The notes under the pieces are model-generated. The model did not search any database, had not been told where the DNA came from, and saw only the letters and a list, made by a program, of their open reading frames with translations. Below, one piece after another: positions 57,961-64,000 of a stretch of DNA of 64,000 nt (position 1 is its first letter; every line of letters starts with the position of its first letter). The DNA is from JAEUPI01 sp044222685 (GTDB lineage: Bacteria > Pseudomonadota > Gammaproteobacteria > Burkholderiales > Burkholderiaceae_C). Where the stretch lies: NCBI GenBank assembly GCA_044222685.1, contig JBGAMU010000005.1:1-64000 (forward strand), in the 5' to 3' direction. A program made the translations under genes and the position numbers.

Positions 57961-59025
57961 TCACGCGCCGAACAGGTCGTTCGCTGCCTTCGACGGCGTG
58001 ACGCCCAGGTGGCGATAGGCCGCCAGCGTGGCGACGCGGCCGCGCGGTGTGCGCTGCAGATAACCCTGCTGTATGAGGTAGGGCTCGATAACGTCCTCGA
58101 TCGTGTCGCGTTCCTCGCCGATGGCGGCCGCCACGTTGTCCAGACCGACCGGTCCACCGTCGAAGCGGTGCACCACGGCTTCGAGCAGCTTGCGGTCCAT
58201 CACGTCGAAGCCGAGCGGGTCGACGTCGAGCATGGCCAGCGCCTGGTCGGCGATCGCGTGTGTGATGTGCCCCTGCGCCTTTACCTGCGCAAAGTCGCGC
58301 ACCCGCCGCAGCAGTCGATTGGCGATGCGCGGCGTGCCGCGCGAACGCTTTGCGATCTCGTCGGCACCGGGCCCGTCGACCGGTACCGACAGCAACTGCG
58401 CCGAGCGGTGCACGATGCGCGCCAGCTCCTGAGCCGTGTAGAACTCCAGCCGCGACACGATGCCGAAGCGATCACGCAGCGGGTTGGTCAGCATTCCGGC
58501 GCGTGTGGTCGCGCCCACCAGCGTAAAGGGCTGCAGGTCGAGCTTGATCGAGCGCGCGGCCGGCCCTTCGCCGATCATGATGTCGATCTGATAGTCCTCG
58601 AGGGCCGGATAGAGGATCTCCTCCACCACCGGCGACAGACGATGGATCTCGTCGATGAACAGGACGTCGTTGCGCTCGAGGTTGGTCAGCAGCGCGGCCA
58701 GGTCTTTCGGCTTCTCGAGCACCGGGCCCGAGGTTTGCCGCAGGTTGACGCCGAGCTCGGCCGCGATGATGTGGCTGAGCGTCGTCTTGCCCAGGCCCGG
58801 AGGGCCGAACAGCAGCACATGGTCGAGCGCCTCGCCGCGCTGGCGCGCCGCGCCGATGAAGATCTCGAGCTGCTCGCGCGTCTTGGCCTGGCCGACGTAG
58901 TCGCGCAGCTGCTTAGGCCGCAGCGCGCGTTCGAGCGCTTCTTCCTGCGGCGAAGCGCGCGCGGCATCGATGGTGCGCCGGCTGTCGGCCGCACCGGTGG
59001 CGAAGTCGTCGGTCTGGATGCCCAT
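57961..59025 (-). CDS. ruvB: Holliday junction branch-migration helicase RuvB
   Basis: 354-residue AAA+ motor that drives Holliday junctions with RuvA. Walker A FGPPGLGKTTLSHI, Walker B LFIDEIHRLSP, sensor region GATTRAGMLTNPLRDRFGI, and a C-terminal winged helix ending TPRGRVATLAAYRHLGV. Lies 32 bases behind ruvA. Its end faces the fatty acid hydroxylase gene with a 12-base gap. Confidence 0.98.
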   Translation of the reverse strand: MGIQTDDFATGAADSRRTIDAARASPQEEALERALRPKQLRDYVGQAKTREQLEIFIGAARQRGEALDHVLLFGPPGLGKTTLSHIIAAELGVNLRQTSGPVLEKPKDLAALLTNLERNDVLFIDEIHRLSPVVEEILYPALEDYQIDIMIGEGPAARSIKLDLQPFTLVGATTRAGMLTNPLRDRFGIVSRLEFYTAQELARIVHRSAQLLSVPVDGPGADEIAKRSRGTPRIANRLLRRVRDFAQVKAQGHITHAIADQALAMLDVDPLGFDVMDRKLLEAVVHRFDGGPVGLDNVAAAIGEERDTIEDVIEPYLIQQGYLQRTPRGRVATLAAYRHLGVTPSKAANDLFGA

Positions 59026-59057
59026 GCGCGGATTGTGCGACCAAGTCGCCGCGTCAT

Positions 59058-59630
59058 TCAGCGCGACAGCGATTTCAACGCCAGCTTGATGCCCTCGCTG
59101 ACACCCACGCCGACGGGCAGCGACTTCAGCGCTGAGGCCGCCTCGCGATCGTTGTAGCCGAGTGCCACCAGGGCCTGCACGATGTCGCCCTGGGCGTCAC
59201 TGCTCACCGCCTCACCGCCCGAGAGCTCGGGGCCGAGCTTGCCCTTCAACTCGAGCAGCAGCCGCTCGGCGGTCTTCTTGCCGATGCCCGGCACCTTGAC
59301 CAGTCGCCCGCTCTCCTGTCGCGCGATCGCTTGCGCCAGCTCGGTCACCGACAGTCCCGACAGGATCGCCAATGCCGTGCGCGGTCCGACGCCGGAGATG
59401 CGGATCAGTTGGCGAAACGTCGCGCGCTCATCCGGCTGCAGAAAGCCGAACAGCAGCTGCGCGTCCTCGCGGACCACGAAGTGCGTGAGCAGCGTGACGC
59501 GCTCGCCCAGCGTGGGCAGGTTGTAGAAGGTGCTCATCGGCACGTCGAGTTCGTAGCCGACGCCGTTGACATCGATGAGCACCTGCGGCGGCGACTTCTG
59601 TGCCAGCGTGCCCGTGAGTCGGCCGATCAT
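59058..59630 (-). CDS. ruvA: Holliday junction DNA-binding protein RuvA
   Basis: 190 residues: MIGRLTGTLAQKSPPQVLID OB-fold start, two helix-hairpin-helix motifs (ISGVGPRTALAILSG and VPGIGKKTAERLLLEL), and domain III (VQALVALGYNDREAASAL) that contacts RuvB. ruvC is not in the window. Confidence 0.98.
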   Translation of the reverse strand: MIGRLTGTLAQKSPPQVLIDVNGVGYELDVPMSTFYNLPTLGERVTLLTHFVVREDAQLLFGFLQPDERATFRQLIRISGVGPRTALAILSGLSVTELAQAIARQESGRLVKVPGIGKKTAERLLLELKGKLGPELSGGEAVSSDAQGDIVQALVALGYNDREAASALKSLPVGVGVSEGIKLALKSLSR

Positions 59631-59656
59631 GAGCCGATTCTAGGGTCGCGAGCCGA

Positions 59657-60322
59657 TCAGAACCTGAACTTGACACCCACGCTGTAGAGCGTGCGGTCGT
59701 CGTTGCGCCCGAGCGTGCCGTCGAGTTGCAGGCCCTTGGCGATGTCGCCGCGAACGCCGAGCTGGATCGTCGGCTTGCTGCCCTCGGCACCGAACCACTC
59801 GATGTGCGGCGTCACCGCGCCGGCGTCGCGCTCGAACGCGACGCCCCAGGTGGTGATCGCGGATTCGTCGGAGACCTTGGTCGAGCCGAGATTCAAGTGC
59901 AGGTGGCTCGGGCCCGCGTTGCAGCTGAACAGTCCGTTCAAGAAGGCGGCGTTGGCGCTGGCATCACCGCCCGTCGCACGCGCGGCGCCAAACGCGACGC
60001 CGGCGTTGCAGCCCTGTTCCTCGCTGGGCGTGACGAGCCACTTGAGCTGCGCGCCGGCGGTCGTGATCCTGTTCGTCGTGTCGCGTGCGAGCAATGCGCC
60101 TAGCTCGAGGCCGTCCGCAATGGCGTAGGCCGGCGCCAGGTTGAGCGATCGGTTGCCCTCGCCGCGGGCGGTCCATACCTCGATGTGACCCTCGCCCTTG
60201 GCATTGGTGCCGGCGTCGTCAACGGTCAGCGGGCGGCCGGCCAGGACAGGCAGGCTGACACCGGCCAGCAACGTGGCGGCGATTCGAGCAAGGTCGGGAC
60301 GGCGCGTTCTCGTTCTGGTCAT
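59657..60322 (-). CDS. Putative outer-membrane beta-barrel protein
   Basis: 221 residues with a signal peptide (basic start, then ATLLAGVSLPVLA to about residue 28). Alternating beta-strand pattern with Gly and aromatic residues follows, ending in YSVGVKFRF; a terminal Phe is the usual beta-barrel assembly signal. The segment DDAGTNAKGEGHIEVWTARG resembles transporter-like outer-membrane proteins of the MetA-pathway/phenol-degradation type. Function unknown. Lies 26 bases before ruvA in the same direction. Confidence 0.68.
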   Translation of the reverse strand: MTRTRTRRPDLARIAATLLAGVSLPVLAGRPLTVDDAGTNAKGEGHIEVWTARGEGNRSLNLAPAYAIADGLELGALLARDTTNRITTAGAQLKWLVTPSEEQGCNAGVAFGAARATGGDASANAAFLNGLFSCNAGPSHLHLNLGSTKVSDESAITTWGVAFERDAGAVTPHIEWFGAEGSKPTIQLGVRGDIAKGLQLDGTLGRNDDRTLYSVGVKFRF

Positions 60323-60439
60323 GCACAGCCTGCGCAGGATGCAAGGCCTCCTGTGTACCCGAAATCCGGGCCAGGCGATGGCAGGAATAGAAGGTATGTG
60401 CCGGGCTCTTTCGAGCCGCGTGGCGTGAGCGGCCGGCAG

Positions 60440-61087
60440 CTAGCGGCGGAACAATCCGAGGCGTTGCGCCTCGAGCGCCGCTTCGGCACGCGAGCTCACG
60501 TTGAGCTTGCGGTAGATCTGCTTCACGTAGTCGGCGATGGTGTGGCGCGACAGGCCCAGCTGCACGCCGATCTCGGGCAGCGTGAAGCCTTTGGCGACGC
60601 GCAGCAGCACCTCGCTCTCGCGTTCGGTCAGCGACACATGCGGCAGCGTATCGATCGGCGGCTTGGCTTGCGCCGCGAAGTAGGCGATGACCTTGCGCGC
60701 GATCGACGGCGACAGCGGCGGCTCGCCCTGGCTGATTCGCTGCAATTGCTCGGTGATCAACTCGCGCGACTGCTCCTTCAGGATGTAGCCGTACGCACCG
60801 GCCTGCAGCGCAGGGAATAGGTGCTCGTCGTCGTCGTGGATCGTCACGATGACCGACTGCGCCTCGGGCTGCGACTCGCGCAGCGCCGACACCACGTCGA
60901 CACCCGAGCCGTCGGGCAGACCGAGGTCGATCAGCGCCAACTCGAACTTCTGCGCCGACACCTGTGCCAGCGCGTCGTGCACGCGTGCGCACTCGACGAT
61001 CTGGGCGTTCGGAAAGACCTGGGTGACCAGCGACTTCAGCCAGGTGCGGATTTCGGGCAGGTCTTCGAGCAGCAGAATCGTCTTCAT
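60440..61087 (-). CDS. NarL/LuxR-family response regulator
   Basis: 215 residues: receiver domain with D9, phospho-acceptor D54 (LALIDLGLPDGSG) and Lys in YILKEQ; then a LuxR-type HTH (LTERESEVLLRVAKG, LGLSRHTIADYVKQIYRKL). Two consecutive ATGs (61090, 61087) follow GGAGG; the second has better spacing. Partner of the kinase encoded 41 bases upstream. Targets unknown; the outer-membrane-like gene next door is one candidate. Confidence 0.92.
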   Translation of the reverse strand: MKTILLLEDLPEIRTWLKSLVTQVFPNAQIVECARVHDALAQVSAQKFELALIDLGLPDGSGVDVVSALRESQPEAQSVIVTIHDDDEHLFPALQAGAYGYILKEQSRELITEQLQRISQGEPPLSPSIARKVIAYFAAQAKPPIDTLPHVSLTERESEVLLRVAKGFTLPEIGVQLGLSRHTIADYVKQIYRKLNVSSRAEAALEAQRLGLFRR

Positions 61088-61128
61088 CATGCCTCCACGG
61101 CAGTGAACTGCACCATCGTAACAGCGGG

Positions 61129-63060
61129 TCAGGCTGGGGCGACGTGCCGGTCCACCGGAAGCGTGAGGCGGATCACGGTTCCGTAGCCCGGTCCGGATTC
61201 GACCAGGCACTGGCCCTGCAGCTGCTTGGCGCGATGCTTCATGCTGGCCATGCCGTGGCCGCGGTCGAGTCGACCGTCGAGTTCCATCGGAATGCCCTTG
61301 CCGTTGTCCTGCACGATGAGCTGGAAGTCGCCGTCGGCAATCGTGCACCGCACCGTGCAGCGCGATGCCCCGCTGTGCTTGATGATGTTGCTGACCGCCT
61401 CGCGCAGGATGCGCGTGGTCTGCACGTAGGCCCGTGCCGACAGCATCTGCGGCACGTCTTCCTCGGTCGGCGCCTGCCAGTGCCCGTCGACGCCGGCCTG
61501 CGCCAGCCGCGACATCACCTCGGCGCGCCAGTCACCCAGCGCATTGAGCAGCGGCACCGGCTTGCCGGTGAGGCCGCGCACCGACAGGCGCATCTCCTCC
61601 AGTGCCTCGCGCGCCAGGGTGGAGATGCGTTCGTTGTCGCTGGTGTGCACGATGGTCAGCAGCTTGGCACCCAGGTCGTCGTGCAGGTCGGCGGCGATGC
61701 GCTTGCGCTCGCGCTCGGTGACCTGCTCGACCTTCAGGTCGGCCAGCTGAGCGAAGTTGCGCTCGATCTGTGCTGCGGCGTCCTGCACCCGGCGCTCGAG
61801 TTCGATCCGGTCCTGCTGCGCGTCGTGCAGCGCCCGACCGTATTGCTGCACCATGCGCAGGCCGAGGCCCATGAAGAGCAGTGGCGGTACCAACTGGGCC
61901 GCATCGACCGCGCGCTGGTCGACGCCCAGCTGCTGCGCCGTGAACTCGATGCCCGCGGCGACCGCCATGGCGCCGCCGAGCGAGGCCATCAGCCAGAACT
62001 GCTCGCGCCGCAACAGCCAGGCCTTGCGCAGGTAGTGCAAGGCGGCCACTGCAATCTGGATTGCCAGCACCACGTACCAGAAAGTGGCCATCGCGTGCAG
62101 GCGCTGCGCGCCGGCGACCATCAGGCTCAACGGCATGAGTGCGCATTGCACCGGCAGCCCGACGTCGATCCAGCGCCGGCGTTCGCCACCGTAGCGCATG
62201 AGGAACTGCACCGCCGCAAAGGTGACGAACGAGGCCAGGATCGCCAGCAGGAACTCAGAGCTGGCGTTCGGCCACGGCAGGTCCGAGACCCATTGCCGCG
62301 ACAGCACCAGCGCCCAACCGATCAGCAATGCACCGTAGTAGGCCATGAAGCTCTGCGCGCGGTTGACCCAGCCCATCGCGAAGATCAGGCTGCCCACCAG
62401 CAGCAGGCTGCCGGTGACCACCTGCGGTAGGTTGACGGCGAACGCCGTGCGCCAACGGTGCTTGGCCGAGAGCACCGCGTGCGGCCCGAGCTCGAAGGCC
62501 GACAGGCCGCCCGCGCGTTGATGCGAGGCCACGCGCTGCAGGGGAAAGCCGGCCACCTTGAGATCGAGCTGGTTGTTGTGCGGCTCCACCAGTGCGCTGG
62601 GCAGTGCGATCAGCTGCGGGCGTTGACAGTTGCGCGAGACCGGCTCGGTGAGCCGGCCCGACACGTGGACCAGCCTGCCGTTGAGCAGCACCGCCACGCT
62701 GCTGCAAGCGCGCTCGATGTACAGCGCCATCAGCTCGCCACTGGCGCGCGCCGTCTCCGCATCGAAGCTCACGCGGTACCACACCGCGGTTGCGTCGCTC
62801 GGCTGGGTGTCGGCCCAGTCGTCGGGCAACGACACCCTGCGCGCACGGTTCGGCTCAGGCGGAAAGAACTCGGAGTCCGCCGCCACCGAGAGCGCCTGCT
62901 TGAAGTGGATCGACGGCGTTGGCGTCGGCGCGACGCCGAACGCCGAGCCCGCCGCAGCGACAGCCAGCAGCCACAGGGTCAGTCGCAGGCATAGCGAACG
63001 GGCGCGGTTCACGTCGGGGGCAGGTGGAGCAACGGGCGCAGCCCGACGATTGTGCAGCAT
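61129..63060 (-). CDS. Sensor histidine kinase, NarX-type catalytic core with multi-helix membrane sensor
   Basis: 643 residues. Signal-like N-terminus, a periplasmic beta-rich domain (about 45-210, with ALYIERACSSVAVLLNGRLV, jelly-roll-like), about seven helices (215-410), a coiled coil, then HisKA_3 with His460 in RKRIAADLHDDLGAK and an ATPase domain (REAVSNIIKHSGAS, DNGKGIP, GHGMASMKHRAKQL). The layout recalls 7TMR-DISM kinases. ATG 63060 is used; GTG 63012 would give a shorter signal peptide and is possible. Confidence 0.9.
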   Translation of the reverse strand: MLHNRRAAPVAPPAPDVNRARSLCLRLTLWLLAVAAAGSAFGVAPTPTPSIHFKQALSVAADSEFFPPEPNRARRVSLPDDWADTQPSDATAVWYRVSFDAETARASGELMALYIERACSSVAVLLNGRLVHVSGRLTEPVSRNCQRPQLIALPSALVEPHNNQLDLKVAGFPLQRVASHQRAGGLSAFELGPHAVLSAKHRWRTAFAVNLPQVVTGSLLLVGSLIFAMGWVNRAQSFMAYYGALLIGWALVLSRQWVSDLPWPNASSEFLLAILASFVTFAAVQFLMRYGGERRRWIDVGLPVQCALMPLSLMVAGAQRLHAMATFWYVVLAIQIAVAALHYLRKAWLLRREQFWLMASLGGAMAVAAGIEFTAQQLGVDQRAVDAAQLVPPLLFMGLGLRMVQQYGRALHDAQQDRIELERRVQDAAAQIERNFAQLADLKVEQVTERERKRIAADLHDDLGAKLLTIVHTSDNERISTLAREALEEMRLSVRGLTGKPVPLLNALGDWRAEVMSRLAQAGVDGHWQAPTEEDVPQMLSARAYVQTTRILREAVSNIIKHSGASRCTVRCTIADGDFQLIVQDNGKGIPMELDGRLDRGHGMASMKHRAKQLQGQCLVESGPGYGTVIRLTLPVDRHVAPA

Positions 63061-63146
63061 CGAGACCCGACGAAATGAAGAGGGTTGTGCAGGTGTCGTG
63101 TCCCTGGCTGCCGTTCGCGGGAAAATGGCGCAATGCGGACGCCACC

Positions 63147-64000
63147 ATGATCCTTCGACACGAGTTCACGCCTCAGGACAATCGACGTCTGGCGCATCTG
63201 TGCGGCCAGACCGACAGCCATCTGCGCGCCATCGAGGCGGCGCTCGACGTTCGCATCACGCGTCGCCAAGCGGCGTTTCGCATCGAAGGCGCGAAGCCGC
63301 GCGCCGAACGTGCGCGCGACGTGCTGCAGCAGCTCTACGACAAGGCATCGCGACCGGTGGAAGCCGAAAGCCTCGAGCTGGCCCTGGCGGGCGCGCGCGG
63401 CCCGGCTGCACCGGCGGGCGACGCGCCGATCGTGCTGCACACGCGCCGCGCCGATCTGATCGGGCGCACGCCCAACCAAGTGCAGTACCTGCGTCACATC
63501 CTCGACCACGATCTCACGTTCGGCATCGGTCCGGCCGGCACCGGCAAGACTTTCCTGGCGGTGGCCTGCGCGGTCGACGCGCTCGAGCGCAGTGCCGTCC
63601 AGCGCATCGTGCTGACGCGGCCCGCCGTCGAGGCGGGCGAGCGGCTCGGATTCCTGCCGGGCGACCTGGCGCAGAAGGTCGATCCCTACCTGCGACCGCT
63701 GTACGACGCGCTGTACGACCTGATGGGCCTGGAGCGCGTGACCAAGGCGTTCGAGCGCGGCACCTTGGAGATCGCACCGCTGGCCTTCATGCGGGGGCGC
63801 ACGCTGAACCATGCTTTCGTGATCCTCGACGAGGCGCAGAACACCACACCCGAACAGATGAAGATGTTCCTGACACGGGTGGGCTTCGGCACCAAGGCGG
63901 TGGTCAATGGCGACACCAGCCAGGTCGATCTGCCGCGCGGTGCGACCAGCGGCCTGATCGATGCCGAGCAGGTGCTGCGGCAGGTGAACGGCGTGGCGTT
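63147..64000 (+). CDS. PhoH-family ATPase, 5' part (3' end outside window)
   Basis: 284 codons are visible and the frame runs off the window. The protein begins MILRHEFTPQDNRRLAHLCG, with an N-terminal KH-like region, then Walker A GIGPAGTGKTFLAVA, RPAVEAGERLGFLPGD and Walker B AFVILDEAQNTTPEQ. PhoH-like (YbeZ/PhoL) proteins are linked to RNA maturation with YbeY, which often lies next to them. There is no strong ribosome site, but no other in-frame ATG exists upstream. Divergent from the histidine kinase gene. Confidence 0.93.
   Translation, partial: MILRHEFTPQDNRRLAHLCGQTDSHLRAIEAALDVRITRRQAAFRIEGAKPRAERARDVLQQLYDKASRPVEAESLELALAGARGPAAPAGDAPIVLHTRRADLIGRTPNQVQYLRHILDHDLTFGIGPAGTGKTFLAVACAVDALERSAVQRIVLTRPAVEAGERLGFLPGDLAQKVDPYLRPLYDALYDLMGLERVTKAFERGTLEIAPLAFMRGRTLNHAFVILDEAQNTTPEQMKMFLTRVGFGTKAVVNGDTSQVDLPRGATSGLIDAEQVLRQVNGVA

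Noticed and set aside
1..64000. CRISPR arrays, transposases, prophage or toxin-antitoxin modules
   Set aside because: No regularly spaced repeats, terminal inverted repeats or matching proteins were seen anywhere in the window.

Overview
The window is GC-rich, densely coded bacterial chromosome that looks like a betaproteobacterium of the order Burkholderiales, probably near the Rubrivivax/Leptothrix/Methylibium group. The evidence is the high G+C, small families typical of betaproteobacteria (DUF1840, DUF2783, DUF6776-like), the rplM-rpsI ... bactofilin-erpA ... M23 peptidase ... tyrS neighbourhood, and many aromatic and amide catabolism genes. I see no prophage, transposase, integrase or CRISPR array. 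No gene-free stretch exceeds 300 bases. About 57 protein genes and one tRNA gene are supported.

Layout. 1-2144: 3' part of an NtrY-type histidine kinase and a short response regulator that lacks the AAA+ domain of classical NtrX. 2186-4199: tRNA-Phe, tryptophan 2,3-dioxygenase and an orphan periplasmic binding protein. 4228-6607 (minus): an antiporter and a YbdK-type ligase, overlapping. 6826-8718: htpG behind a sigma32-like promoter. 8710-11505 (minus): SrkA-type kinase, DUF2726 protein, GNAT acetyltransferase. 11780-17989: rplM-rpsI, a coiled-coil membrane protein, bactofilin, erpA, a convergent M23 peptidase, tyrS and an alpha/beta hydrolase. 18011-21352 (minus): a four-gene aromatic-type catabolic operon (VOC protein, flavin monooxygenase, DUF2783, MBL protein), divergent from a MarR regulator. 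21478-24795: MarR, CoA-transferase/racemase and a NUDIX-MBL fusion protein.

24803-39824 (minus) is the most distinctive region. It is one run of twelve genes: a small ABM-domain protein, M20 peptidase, dipeptide-type ABC importer (binding protein, two permeases, double ATPase), two EamA transporters, an M81 (MlrC-like) metallopeptidase and three different amidase-signature hydrolases. Two sigma54-like -24/-12 elements lie in its two largest internal gaps, ahead of the binding protein and ahead of the first permease. I infer a nitrogen-regulated locus that imports peptide- or amide-like compounds and strips nitrogen from them.

39922-42822: pobA, a saccharopine-dehydrogenase-family oxidoreductase and a divergent Lrp/AsnC regulator. 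42962-46428: an overlapping c-di-GMP pair (HD-GYP protein, then PAS-GGDEF-EAL protein with a GGDQF motif). 46560-49407: CFA-type methyltransferase, DUF1840 protein, PEBP-family protein and histidine phosphatase. 49627-56757: type IV pilus minor pilin operon (pilE-like, fimT, pilV, pilW, pilX, pilY1) closed by a strong hairpin. 56848-57948: fatty acid hydroxylase-family membrane protein. 57961-59630 (minus): ruvAB. 59657-63060 (minus): outer-membrane-like protein and a NarL-type two-component pair. 63147 to the end: 5' part of a PhoH-family ATPase gene.
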